NCBI GenBank assembly: GCA_018401295.1
Contig: JAGYLJ010000005.1
Location: 1 to 52,615 of the forward strand
Source: a bacterium
GTDB taxonomy: Bacteria > Patescibacteriota > Minisyncoccia > Phycocordibacterales > UBA12079
DNA: 52,615 bases
Direction: 5' to 3'
Shown here: positions 37,911 through 49,811 of the stretch, in pieces
How positions within the stretch are numbered: position 1 is the stretch's first letter
Layout of the letters: each line of letters starts with the position of its first letter
Program-made: the position numbers and the translations under genes
Notes under the pieces: generated by a model
Told to the model about the DNA's origin: nothing
The model's database searches: none
The model's input: the letters and a program-made list of their open reading frames with translations, nothing else

Positions 37911-38945
37911 ATGATAAATAAAAAAAATGATTTTGATTTTGTTGCAATCGGTGACATTGTCATCGATGCGTTTATTAATCTAAAAGCCGCCCGAGTTCGT
38001 GACGAAAAAGGAAGGCCCGAACTCTGTCTAAGCTTTGCTGATAAGATCCCTTACAATTGGGTTGAAGTTGTGGCAGCCGTTGGAAACAGCGCTAACGCCA
38101 GTGTTTCCGCTAGTCGCCTAGGATTAAAATCAGCTCTAGTAGCTAATATCGGAGCTGATGATAATGGAAGAAAGTGCCAAGAAGTTTTAAGAAATGAAAA
38201 AGTCGCAACTGATTTTATTAAGATTCATCCTAACGAAAAAACCAATTACCACTTTGTTTTATTATACGAAGCTGATAGAACTATTTTAGTTAAACACGCT
38301 GAGTTTGATTATCAATTACCAGACATCAAAAAACCAAAATGGATTTATTTAAGTTCTCTAGCAGAGAACTCGCTTCCCTTTCATAATAAAATCACAGAGT
38401 ACCTAAAAGAAAACCCTGAAATAAAATTGTCATTCCAACCTGGGACTTTCCAGATGGAATTAGGTTACGAAAAGTTAAAAGATATTTACCAAGCTGCTGA
38501 AATATTTTTCTGCAACGTTCAAGAAGCAAAGAGAATTTTAGGAGAGATAAAACCAATGATTTTAAATGACTGTCTTAAGATTGATAAAAAGAAAACTATT
38601 ATCACACTGCTAAATGAAATGAACAAATTGGGACCAAAAATTGTAATTATTACAGATGGACCTGATGGAGCCTATGCTTTCAATGAAGGAAAAACTTTTT
38701 TCATTCCTATGTATCCAGACAAAAGACCTCCTATAGACCGTACAGGAGCTGGTGATGCCTTTTCATCTACAGTCACCAGTGCTCTTGCCTGTGGAAAAAA
38801 CTTAGAAGAAGCTCTTCTCTGGGGTCCAATTAATTCAATGTCCGTTGTCCAATATGTCGGTGCCCAAAAAGGGTTGCTCACTCTAGAAAAAATAGAAGAA
38901 TATCTAAAAAACGCCCCGGAAGAATATAAAGTCATTACAATCTAA
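37911..38945 (+). CDS. PfkB/ribokinase-family carbohydrate kinase
   Basis: VAIGDIVIDAFINL; VVAAVGNSANASVSASRLGLKSALVANIGADDNG; PIDRTGAGDAFSSTVTSAL. Confidence 0.9.
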   Translation: MINKKNDFDFVAIGDIVIDAFINLKAARVRDEKGRPELCLSFADKIPYNWVEVVAAVGNSANASVSASRLGLKSALVANIGADDNGRKCQEVLRNEKVATDFIKIHPNEKTNYHFVLLYEADRTILVKHAEFDYQLPDIKKPKWIYLSSLAENSLPFHNKITEYLKENPEIKLSFQPGTFQMELGYEKLKDIYQAAEIFFCNVQEAKRILGEIKPMILNDCLKIDKKKTIITLLNEMNKLGPKIVIITDGPDGAYAFNEGKTFFIPMYPDKRPPIDRTGAGDAFSSTVTSALACGKNLEEALLWGPINSMSVVQYVGAQKGLLTLEKIEEYLKNAPEEYKVITI

Positions 38946-39146
38946 AAAACAGCTACATATATAGCTGTTTTTTAGATTGTAAAATTTTATAATTTTTAAT
39001 TTTATAATTTTGTAAATAATTTTTAATGACTAAATTTTTAGCCCCGGCAACGAAAATTTACTTTGCAAATTTTCGTCGAGTTTAGAAATTAGAAATTTTG
39101 ATTTATTTAAAAATTACAAAATTAAAAATTAAAACCCTCATAGCTA

Positions 39147-40145
39147 TTACAAGTTAGAATTCAATAATTTATACACCACCTCTTTTATGGCACGACTATC
39201 TAATTCATAATGCCTCAGCAGTTCCTCTGCTTTGCCTGACTGACCGAATTGATTTTTGACTGCTACAAATTCAATTTGGATTGGGTGATTCTGAACAAGA
39301 AATTCAGCAACAGCTGAACCCATTCCCCCTGCCAGTTGGTGATCTTCAACGGTTACTAAAGCTTTAAACTTTTTAGCAAAATCTAAAATTAATTTTTCAT
39401 CCAGAGGTTTTATGATAGACAAATTAAGAACCGTTGTTTTAATCCCCTCTTTCTCAAGTTCCAAGGAAGCTTGTTGAGCTTGATAAACAAGATGCCCAGT
39501 CGCAATAATCCCCACCTGAAGAGAATTAGAAGCTAAGCTTCTAAATGGACTTAGAAGCTCGGCTTCTAAGTCTAGGTCTGGGGTCGGGAGACGAGATAGG
39601 CGTAGATAAACAGGACCTTCTATTTTCACGGCCTCTAACGTCATCTGTTTAGCCTCCTCAAAATCAGCTGGTGAAAAAACCGTCATTCTTGGAATAACTC
39701 TCATTAAGGCAATGTCTTCAAGCATTTGGTGGCTACCACCATCAGGACCAGTCACCACTCCAGCATGAGAACTAGCAATTTTTACATTGGTATTGTTATA
39801 AGCAATAGTTGTCCTAATCTGTTCCCAATTTCTCCCAGGAGAAAAAATAGCAAAAGAAGTCATAAAAGGGATCTTCCCCATGGCTGCCATGCCTGAAGCA
39901 ACGCTAGCTAGGTTTTGTTCAGCTACTCCTACCTGAATGAATCTTTCTGGAAATTTTTCTGCAAATAAATTAGTCCGAGTTGATTCAGTTAAGTCAGCTG
40001 ACAAGGCCACTACATTTTCATTTTGAATTCCAGCTTCTAATAAACCTTCACCAAAACCATCTCTGGTTGATCTTAATTCTCTTTTTGTCATAAACAGATT
40101 ATATAACACAAAAAATAATTTGGAAATAAAAAAAGGGAGCCACAA
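39147..40145 (-). CDS. Transketolase C-terminal subunit (split transketolase); likely start at internal MTKRELRSTRDGFGEGLLEAG
   Basis: VVALSADLTESTRTNLFAEKFPERFIQVGVAEQNLASVASGMAAMGKIPFMTSFAIFSPGRNWEQIR. Confidence 0.9.
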   Translation of the reverse strand: MWLPFFISKLFFVLYNLFMTKRELRSTRDGFGEGLLEAGIQNENVVALSADLTESTRTNLFAEKFPERFIQVGVAEQNLASVASGMAAMGKIPFMTSFAIFSPGRNWEQIRTTIAYNNTNVKIASSHAGVVTGPDGGSHQMLEDIALMRVIPRMTVFSPADFEEAKQMTLEAVKIEGPVYLRLSRLPTPDLDLEAELLSPFRSLASNSLQVGIIATGHLVYQAQQASLELEKEGIKTTVLNLSIIKPLDEKLILDFAKKFKALVTVEDHQLAGGMGSAVAEFLVQNHPIQIEFVAVKNQFGQSGKAEELLRHYELDSRAIKEVVYKLLNSNL

Positions 40146-40178
40146 GGACTCCCTTTGAACAGTCTGTTGTTTGAAAGA

Positions 40179-40394
40179 TCAAACAGCTGCTCGCCTCTTT
40201 GCAGAGGCCAAAACTTTTTCTTGAAGAATTTCAGTGGACGTTTTTTCTTTTTCAACTTCAATCCCAGCTTTTTTATATTCCGCACGCTTCAGACACTTCC
40301 TGATCGGAAAGTTATCTACCGAAAAGTAAATCCTTACTCCTATCCTATCAGCCTGCTCATTTGCCCTTCTTACCAATTCGCTTTTTTCCAAATT
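40179..40394 (-). CDS. Small hypothetical protein (probable TTG start) with SD
   Basis: GAAAGGAGAAAAAATAAT-TTG; (M)EKSELVRRANEQADRIGVRIYFSVDNFPIRKCLKRAEYKKAGIEVEKEK. Confidence 0.45.
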   Translation of the reverse strand, partial: NLEKSELVRRANEQADRIGVRIYFSVDNFPIRKCLKRAEYKKAGIEVEKEKTSTEILQEKVLASAKRRAAV

Positions 40395-40458
40395 ATTTTT
40401 TCTCCTTTCTACTTTTAATAAAATTAAAAACAAAAAAACCGCCCAACCGTTTCCTCCT

Positions 40459-40602
40459 CTACTTTCGCAACTTCTCGAAATCAGGACAAGATTCTGTCTC
40501 TGGAGAAGAAACCGGTTCATCTCTTTTCTGGCACCAAGGGACAAAACAAGGTCCCATAAACTTTTCCCCCCGAAATTGACAATTCTGACAATTTTCTTCC
40601 AT
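40459..40602 (-). CDS. 47-aa Cys-rich small protein
   Basis: MEENCQNCQFRGEKFMGPCFVPWCQKRDEPVSSPETESCPDFEKLRK; AAAAGGGGAAAATC-ATG. Below the ORF-track length cutoff. Confidence 0.6.
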   Translation of the reverse strand: MEENCQNCQFRGEKFMGPCFVPWCQKRDEPVSSPETESCPDFEKLRK

Positions 40603-40758
40603 GATTTTCCCCTTTTTTTATATTTATTTACAAGAACACTCTAATTAACATGATAACACATTTCTTAAAAAAGATAAAGAGGAGCTAGTCGTTGACTCAC
40701 TCCTCTCTCTTTTCTTATTGTTTGCAATACTTTTCAGTACTCAGACTACTGAAAAATT

Positions 40759-41538
40759 TTAATCTTTTATTTCAAGACTAACAGGACAATGATCAGAACC
40801 CATTATTTCATCATGAATTTGAGTTGATTTTATTTTATCTAAAAATCTCTTAGCTACAATAAAATAATCAATCCGCCAACCAATGTTCCTTTCCCTAGCC
40901 ATAGCCCGATATGTCCACCAAGTATATTGTTTTTTATCTGGATTCTCTTTACGGAAAATATCTACAAAATCTTTCTTCAAAAAAGCATGAATCCATTTTC
41001 TTTCCTCTTTAGTAAAACCAGCGTGTCCTTTATTATTTTCTGGCCGAGCCAAATCAATTTCATCATGGGCAACATTAAAATCCCCCCCTAAAATAACTGG
41101 TTTCTTTTTATTTAATTTTTCTACATACTTTTCCAAAGCTAAATCAAATTCTATCTTATAATCCAGTCTAGTTAATTCACGATTAGCATTAGGGAAATAA
41201 ATATTTAACAAATAAAAATCAGTAAATTCTAAAGTTTGTACTCTTCCCTCTTTATCGAATTTTTCAACCCCAATTCCATTTATAACTCTAGGAGATTGTA
41301 TCCCTTTAAACCTAATAAGAGCGAGAGTTCCGCTATATCCAGGCCTTTCAGCCGAATTCCAGAAAGCCTGATAACCCATCACCTCAAAATCAATATTCTT
41401 TGTTTGACGAGCCTCTTCTGTAATCTTAACTTCCTGCATTAATAAAACATCAGGACTTTCTTGTTCCAAAAAATTCTTAAATTCAGGCTTTTTTAACACA
41501 GCCCTAATACCATTAATATTCCACGAATATATTTTCAT
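40759..41538 (-). CDS. xth: Exodeoxyribonuclease III
   Basis: MKIYSWNINGIRAVLKKPEFKNFLEQESPDVLLMQEVKI; VILGGDFNVAHDEIDLARP; GSDHCPVSLEI. Confidence 0.95.
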   Translation of the reverse strand: MKIYSWNINGIRAVLKKPEFKNFLEQESPDVLLMQEVKITEEARQTKNIDFEVMGYQAFWNSAERPGYSGTLALIRFKGIQSPRVINGIGVEKFDKEGRVQTLEFTDFYLLNIYFPNANRELTRLDYKIEFDLALEKYVEKLNKKKPVILGGDFNVAHDEIDLARPENNKGHAGFTKEERKWIHAFLKKDFVDIFRKENPDKKQYTWWTYRAMARERNIGWRIDYFIVAKRFLDKIKSTQIHDEIMGSDHCPVSLEIKD

Positions 41539-41590
41539 CCATGGATTATAACACAAAAAAGCAGAATATTATATATCCTGCTTTTTTTGA

Positions 41591-43329
<1,739 letters not shown>

Positions 43330-43732
43330 CCATATCTACCAGATAACCAATCTTGATTATTTGGTGATTTTTTTAATTTGATCCTGCTACTAAAATCATC
43401 AAAGGTTGTTTTTTTGTCTAAAAATTCGCACAAATTTTTAGACGACAACAATGTTTAGAATATCATAATTAAACAATATTCTATGGATTATTTCATTTTT
43501 AAAGAACGTGTATCATTATAACTAAAATTAAAAGAAAAGCAAATAAATCTCATTAGAATATAGAAAATAAAAAATTCCTATATTTTCTAACAGGATGAAA
43601 CAAGGCGAGCGCTTCGCGTTCGCCTCTATGTGTAAAATAAAACATTACCACTTAAAAGACCCCCAAAGCATATATTGAGGAATATTTTTTCAAAGTTGAC
43701 AAAGAAATATACCAACTTTTAAAGTTCTAAAT

Positions 43733-44695
43733 TTATTTCCTTTTTTGAAAAAGAGTTAACAAAGGCGAAGCCAAGAAAATTGAAGAATATGTTCCAAATA
43801 TAACTCCGATAGATAATACTAACGCAAATTGTTTAGTTGCTTCTCCCCCCCAAAAATACAAAGTTAATAAAACTATCAAAGTCGTCAAAGATGTATTAAT
43901 TGAACGAGCAATTGTTTGCTTCAAACTTTTACCAACAATTTCATCGAAATCCTCTTTTTTGGATAGTCCTAAGTTTTCTCTAATCCTATCAAACACCACA
44001 ATAGTATCATTAACTGAAAAACCAAGAATCGCCAAGAGAGCCATAACAAACACTGTATCAATTTGATAGTTTATAAAATAATGGCCTAATAAAGCAAAGA
44101 TACCCGTAGGAATTAAAATATCGTGAACCAAAGCGACAATGGCAGCAAAACCATATTTCCAAGAGGATACTTTGTTATTTGAATTAGCCACTTCTGCTAC
44201 CTTACGAAAAGCAAAGGCTACAAACAAGATAATTGCCAATACCACTATCAGAATCGCCCAAATAGCTTTTCCTCTTAATTCTTTACCAATAACTGGACCA
44301 ATAGAATTATATCTTTTTTCTTCAATTTGATATTGACCCTCCTGACTAATTGTAGAAATTATCAATTCCCTCTCCACCTCTGTTAAATCTCTCGTTCTTA
44401 GAATGACTCCCTCCACTTTATCCTGATCTTCCCCAAAAGCAGTTTCCTGAACTGTAAAATTACCTAAATTAAGAACTTGAAGATTTGTCTTTAATTCTTC
44501 TATAGAAGGATGTTCAACATCAGAATAAGCGACTTCCAAAATAGAACCGCCTTTGAAATCAATTCCAAAATTTAAACCGAAGACTGAAATTATAAAGATA
44601 GAAGAAGCCACCAAAAGACCGGAAAAGATAAAAAATATTTTTTTGTGATTAATAACGAACATATAATTAATTTTTAAACGACTCATTTTCTCCAC
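43733..44695 (-). CDS. secF: Protein translocase subunit SecF
   Basis: FGLNFGIDFKGGSILEV; VALVHDILIPTGIFALLG; SVNDTIVVFDRIRENL; SINTSLTTLIVLL. Confidence 0.93.
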   Translation of the reverse strand: MEKMSRLKINYMFVINHKKIFFIFSGLLVASSIFIISVFGLNFGIDFKGGSILEVAYSDVEHPSIEELKTNLQVLNLGNFTVQETAFGEDQDKVEGVILRTRDLTEVERELIISTISQEGQYQIEEKRYNSIGPVIGKELRGKAIWAILIVVLAIILFVAFAFRKVAEVANSNNKVSSWKYGFAAIVALVHDILIPTGIFALLGHYFINYQIDTVFVMALLAILGFSVNDTIVVFDRIRENLGLSKKEDFDEIVGKSLKQTIARSINTSLTTLIVLLTLYFWGGEATKQFALVLSIGVIFGTYSSIFLASPLLTLFQKRK

Positions 44696-46049
44696 TTACT
44701 AAACCAGAACTAAACAAAAATCTCTTAAACGAGCTATCTTGTTTAGGGCTAATCGCCAAAAGAAAAGAACGTGTAACAGTAATAGCAGTAAACATACTGA
44801 CAAGAACACCCAGACCAAAGGTTAGGGCAAAACCTTCTACTAAAGAAGTTCCAAACCAAAATAAAATGACAGCAGTAATGATACTAGAGATATTACTATC
44901 ACGGATACTCAACCAAGCCCTCGAAAAACCTTCTCGAACAGCCGAATCAATATCCCTACCACTTTTCAATTCTTCCTTTAATCTTTCAAAGATAAGAACA
45001 TTAGTATCAACGGCCATCCCAATAGATAGAATAAAACCAGCAATACCAGCTGAAGTTAGTGTCACAGGAATTAATTTAAAAACAGCTAGCACCAAAGAAA
45101 TATAAATCAACAAAGACACTGCAGCTAATAAGCCTGGTAATCGATACCAAACAATCAAAAAAATCATTACTGCTAAAATTCCATAAAGGGCAACCCAGAT
45201 CCCTTTATTCAAAGTTTCTGAACCAATAGAAGCACCAACTGACTGTGTTGAAATTAATTCAATCGGCAAAGGCAAAGCTCCATAATTGATATCTCTAACT
45301 AAAGTTTTAGCCTCCTGAGGTGTAAAACTACCGCTAATTTGGGCTTTTCCATCTCGGATTGCTTCCCTAATAACCGGAGTAGAAATTATCTGATTGTCTA
45401 AAAAGATTGCCAAAATTTGACCAACATTTTCACTTGTCACCTTAGCAAATAAATCTTTACCTTCACTATTAAAAGATAACGAAACAGTTGGTTCTCCGGA
45501 AGTTGAGTCAAATTGAAGTTGAGCCCTTTCAATAACACGTCCGGAAATACCTGTCTCAATAAAAACAAAAGTTGGTTCTTGTGCAACAGTGCTTGTGCCT
45601 TGTTCTAATGATATATCTAAATCTTCAGCTGGAACTTCTTGAGCTAACTTAAATTCTAAAAGAGGGGTTTGACCAATCATCTGAACAGCTTGACTAATAT
45701 CAGTCACTCCAGGCAACTCTACAATCAGACGATGTTCTTTCTTTCCTCCTTCAAGAGAGGAACCCTCTTCGGTTTGAACAAGAGGTTCCGACACCCCAAA
45801 AAGATTAGTTCTTTTTTCAATGACATCTCTCAAGGCTGACATAGAATCCGTTATTTCTGAAGATTCAATTTGAGAAATATCAGCTCTATAAACAAGGTGG
45901 GTTCCTCCCGCTATGTCTAACCCAAATCTATAAGGAAATTTAGTATCTTCCACATGAATAACAAAATAGCCGACTAAAATACTGGCGACTAAAAGGGAAA
46001 TAGCAATTAAACGATTTTTTAACATAATATAATAATGAGATATTACCAC
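44667..46049 (-). CDS. secD: Protein translocase subunit SecD
   Basis: YRFGLDIAGGTHLVYRAD; VEKRTNLFGVSEPLVQTE; GMAVDTNVLIFERLKEEL. Confidence 0.93.
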   Translation of the reverse strand: MVISHYYIMLKNRLIAISLLVASILVGYFVIHVEDTKFPYRFGLDIAGGTHLVYRADISQIESSEITDSMSALRDVIEKRTNLFGVSEPLVQTEEGSSLEGGKKEHRLIVELPGVTDISQAVQMIGQTPLLEFKLAQEVPAEDLDISLEQGTSTVAQEPTFVFIETGISGRVIERAQLQFDSTSGEPTVSLSFNSEGKDLFAKVTSENVGQILAIFLDNQIISTPVIREAIRDGKAQISGSFTPQEAKTLVRDINYGALPLPIELISTQSVGASIGSETLNKGIWVALYGILAVMIFLIVWYRLPGLLAAVSLLIYISLVLAVFKLIPVTLTSAGIAGFILSIGMAVDTNVLIFERLKEELKSGRDIDSAVREGFSRAWLSIRDSNISSIITAVILFWFGTSLVEGFALTFGLGVLVSMFTAITVTRSFLLAISPKQDSSFKRFLFSSGLVSGENESFKN

Positions 46050-46135
46050 CAGAAAAATAAAAAAACAAGAACTCCATTCAATTTAATCCCCTTCTTCTAA
46101 AAAAAAAATAAAGAAAATATGTTAAAATATTTTAA

Positions 46136-47326
46136 ATGAATGTCATATCTAAAAATAAATATCTTGATCATAAAATTTCCAAAGGTTTTAAAGCCCTCTA
46201 CAAAAGTCGGCTTATAATCTATGTCGCCACAGGTTTATTAGGTTTGTATACCCCAATTTTCTTATTTGATATTTTTGGTCAAAATTTAAGAAGTGTTGCA
46301 TGGTTTTACCTTATTGGAAATGTTACCTATGGTTTATCAGTAATGTATGGTGCAAAGTTTCTAAACAAATTCGGTTTTAGAAAATCTCTTCAAACAGCAG
46401 CCTTTGTGGGAGCGCTTTATTTTTCTTTTTTTTATTTTTTAAATGAAAATAATATAAAATTATTGATACCATTAATAATCTTTACCCTCTTAATTTACCG
46501 TCTTCTTTATTGGATACCTTACAATGTTGACTTTGCTAAGTTTACCAATAAGAAAAGTCGAGGAAGAGAGATTAGCTTGATAGGGGCTAGCAGTAATATT
46601 GTTGCTATTTTTACCCCTTTAATTGCTGGTTTTATAATCACTAAATTTTCTTTTCAAGTTCTCTTTATTACTGCGGTTCTCCTATATGTCGTATCTGTTA
46701 TCCCCTTATTTAAAATACCCAGAACATACGAAAAATTTACATGGACAATTAAAAAAACCTGGCAAAATTTTTTTTCTAAAAAAAGAAGACCCGAGGTTTT
46801 AGCTTTTATGGCAGACGGAGCAGAAAGTTCAATCGGAACAATCGTCTGGCCAATTTTCATGTTTCAAATCTTAAATGGAGACTATTTAAAACTTGGAGTA
46901 ATTTCAACCATAATTGTCGCGGTAACTATCATTTTACAGCTACTCGTTGGTAAATATAGTGATAAAAATAAAAACCGCCAGAAACTTTTACGTTTCGGTA
47001 GTACTTTTTACGCGATAGGTTGGATTATCAAAATATTCATTGCAACAGCCTTTCAAATATTTATTATTGACTCCTATCAAAAATTGATGAAAATATTTAT
47101 GCGGATACCTTTTGATGCTATGACCTACGAAAAAGCAGCTGATGAAGGTCATTATGTAGATGAATTTACTGTCATCAGAGAAATGGCAATTAATGCTGGG
47201 AGGGCTTTAATGCTAGTCTTTGTAATCTTATTTTCCTTTTTTGTTGGAATCCAAATAACCTTTATTTTAGGGGCAATAGCATCAATGCTTCTTAATCTTT
47301 TAAGAGTAAAAGAAACTGTTAAGTAA
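46136..47326 (+). CDS. MFS-like transporter
   Basis: About 12 TM segments; ATGLLGLYTPIFLFDIFGQNLRSVAWFYLIGNVTYGLSVMYGAKF. Confidence 0.75.
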   Translation: MNVISKNKYLDHKISKGFKALYKSRLIIYVATGLLGLYTPIFLFDIFGQNLRSVAWFYLIGNVTYGLSVMYGAKFLNKFGFRKSLQTAAFVGALYFSFFYFLNENNIKLLIPLIIFTLLIYRLLYWIPYNVDFAKFTNKKSRGREISLIGASSNIVAIFTPLIAGFIITKFSFQVLFITAVLLYVVSVIPLFKIPRTYEKFTWTIKKTWQNFFSKKRRPEVLAFMADGAESSIGTIVWPIFMFQILNGDYLKLGVISTIIVAVTIILQLLVGKYSDKNKNRQKLLRFGSTFYAIGWIIKIFIATAFQIFIIDSYQKLMKIFMRIPFDAMTYEKAADEGHYVDEFTVIREMAINAGRALMLVFVILFSFFVGIQITFILGAIASMLLNLLRVKETVK

Positions 47327-47338
47327 TTATTATTTAAA

Positions 47339-48328
47339 TTAATATCTTCTACGGAAACCTTTCCTTACTATTTTCCACATAAAATATAATAAAACTAAAA
47401 TTGAACCTAATAAAATCCACCAACTATTGAATATATAAATTAATATGGCAAGAACAAAACTATAAACCTCTTTTAACTCTGGAATACTTCCAAGGATAGA
47501 AGCAACATAGGGGTTTCTGTTTTCATCTATTTCTGGAACACCCTTTAAAGTTTCTTCCTTTTTTGATTGAGCTAATTCCTCATCAACCTTATCCTTCTGT
47601 TTTTCTAAAAAATCCTTAGTATTCCCTACAGTTTCTATGGTTTTTTCTTTAGCTATATTAGCCAATTCCTTACTTTTTCCTACAACATTTTCAATAAAAG
47701 TATTATCTTCCGTGTCTTTATTCCCATTCGTCTCTAACTTTTTTTCTGATGTCTGAGATTCTGTGACTTTTTCCACAACGACTGGTTTATCAAAGATAAG
47801 AGGATTGGTCCCATTTTTTTCTTCCTCTTTATCAGTAAGACCATCATCGTCATCATCTAAATCGTCTTTGTTCCCTAAACCATCACCATCTGTATCTAAA
47901 TCAACCTCGTAGGTCTCAGTTATAGAGGTGCGTGCCTCTAGATTAATAACTTCTGGTTCTTTCCCAATTTCAATCTTTTTTGTATTTGAAATTTCAACAG
48001 AGACATTATGTTTACCATAGGTTGTTTTCCAATCTGCCCACTTTTCTATTAACCTTCCATTAACGATAGAAAAATCTGATTGCCCTAGTAAGGAATCATT
48101 ACTAAAAAATTTAACCGTGCCTGTGATATCAAAACCAGATTGATTTTGAATAACAGTATAAATACGAATTTCTTCTCCTGCAAAAAAAGGTGTTTTAGAA
48201 TACCAAAGCCCATTTACAAAACCAGCATTAAAGCCCGCTTGAGCAACAGAACCCATTAACCCCCAAAATAAAATTGTTAATAGAAAAACTTTTGACGATG
48301 TTTTCATTTGTACCATATTATACAACAA
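47339..48328 (-). CDS. Secreted membrane-anchored protein with thrombospondin type 3-like Ca-binding motifs
   Basis: DLDTDGDGLGNKDDLDDDDDGLTDKEEEKNGTNPLIFDKP; signal peptide and C-terminal TM. Confidence 0.75.
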   Translation of the reverse strand: MLYNMVQMKTSSKVFLLTILFWGLMGSVAQAGFNAGFVNGLWYSKTPFFAGEEIRIYTVIQNQSGFDITGTVKFFSNDSLLGQSDFSIVNGRLIEKWADWKTTYGKHNVSVEISNTKKIEIGKEPEVINLEARTSITETYEVDLDTDGDGLGNKDDLDDDDDGLTDKEEEKNGTNPLIFDKPVVVEKVTESQTSEKKLETNGNKDTEDNTFIENVVGKSKELANIAKEKTIETVGNTKDFLEKQKDKVDEELAQSKKEETLKGVPEIDENRNPYVASILGSIPELKEVYSFVLAILIYIFNSWWILLGSILVLLYFMWKIVRKGFRRRY

Positions 48329-48407
48329 TTATTTTTAATAAAAAAATCCAATTCAAAATTAACCTATAATTTACTTATAGCACTCGGAAGTTGGACCTCC
48401 AAGTTGA

Positions 48408-49325
48408 TTATTTTAAAAAAACAGAAACTATGTCTCTAATTTTCTTAACATCCGATAATTCAAACCACTGAATTCTTTCATCTCTTTTAAACCAAGTCAT
48501 TTGCCGTTTTGCGTACCTTTGTTCTGATTTAATTGATTCTTCTATAAATTCTTCTTTTTTGATTTTATTTTGTAGATACAAAACTAAATATTTATGAGCC
48601 AAACCAATTTCAGAAAATCTTTCGTAAGTTAATCCTTTTTTGTGTAATTCTTTTGCCTCTCCCACAATCCCTTGTTTTACTCTTATCAAAAATCTCTTTG
48701 CAATTCTATCTTTTAAAATATCTCTGTCTGTCTTTATCCCAATCTGCAAAACATCCCATTTGGTAATCCGATTACCAAATGACACGGATTTGGTAATCGG
48801 ATTACCAAATAAAAATGATTGAGCAACTTCAATGGCGCGGATAAGGCGACGAGGATTATTTGCATCAATTGTATTTGCTTTTTCTGGATCCAGTTTCTGC
48901 AATATCGCAAATAGCTCACTTGGAAACCGAGTTTCCAAGTGAGCACGGAGTTCTAGATCGGGCTTAACTTCAGGAAAGATTGTACCATCCACGATAGACT
49001 GAATATAAAAACCCGTGCCTCCGCAAATAATCGGCAACTTCCCTCTTTCCAAAATATCTTCAATTTTTTCTTTAGCTAATTTTTGAAAATCTAAAACTGT
49101 AAAAGTCTCCTGTGGATTAATCACATCTAAAAGATAATGCGGGACTCCTTGCATCTCATCTGGAGTAATTTTCCCAGAACCAATATCAAGCCCTTTATAA
49201 ACTTGCCTTGAATCAGCTGAGATGACTTCCCCATTAAATTGTTTAGCCAAACTAACAGCCAAATCACTTTTGCCTGAGGCAGTCGGACCGAGGATAACTA
49301 AAATTTTGTTTTTATTCTTTTGCAT
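48408..49325 (-). CDS. miaA: tRNA dimethylallyltransferase
   Basis: ILVILGPTASGKSDLAVSLAKQFNGEVISADSRQVYKGLDIGSGK; NPRRLIRAIEV; YAKRQMTWFKRD. Confidence 0.95.
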   Translation of the reverse strand: MQKNKNKILVILGPTASGKSDLAVSLAKQFNGEVISADSRQVYKGLDIGSGKITPDEMQGVPHYLLDVINPQETFTVLDFQKLAKEKIEDILERGKLPIICGGTGFYIQSIVDGTIFPEVKPDLELRAHLETRFPSELFAILQKLDPEKANTIDANNPRRLIRAIEVAQSFLFGNPITKSVSFGNRITKWDVLQIGIKTDRDILKDRIAKRFLIRVKQGIVGEAKELHKKGLTYERFSEIGLAHKYLVLYLQNKIKKEEFIEESIKSEQRYAKRQMTWFKRDERIQWFELSDVKKIRDIVSVFLK

Positions 49326-49412
49326 AGATAAAAAGTAGCATAACTTTTATTAAAATAAAAAGCACTTCCAAAAAGACAGGGAGTGCTTTGTTCGTCAGAG
49401 GATCCTCTCAAA

Positions 49413-49714
49413 TCAGGAGTAAATTATGAGAAGATATGTACCTTTACAGCATTTAACGTCAGAGATCTGCCCTATCAAGTTTTCTTGGCCCATCCTTACT
49501 GCCGAAAGAGCTGCCTGACAAAACGAGTCAACAGATTTTATGTCATAATTAGACGATATGATAATTTGTCCAATACCCCCCGAAGGTAAAGCTCTAACAA
49601 ATGACACAACCTCTGCCAATGCTTCAAAAAATTCATGTTTTGTCACATCTCCGCTTTCCAAATAGGCAGCACGAATTAATGGCTTTCTTACCTCAAGCAA
49701 TTGTTTTAACACCC
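49413..49714 (-). CDS. Hypothetical protein with SD (probable GTG start)
   Basis: GGAGGAAAGGGG-GTG; (M)LKQLLEVRKPLIRAAYLESGDVTKHEFFEALAEVVSFVRAL. Confidence 0.5.
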
Positions 49715-49811
49715 CCTTTCCTCCTCTCAAGATTAAAATGAACAAAAAACCCAAAATCAATATAAAAGAAAAAATAAATTAAATCAAGGATTTTGTTTGA
49801 CAAAATACAAT

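Noticed and set aside
43566-43630. Hairpin GGCGAGCGCTTCGCGTTCGCC as part of the tRNA arrays
   Set aside because: Shares only a GCTTCGC loop; no tRNA fragment or core repeat nearby.
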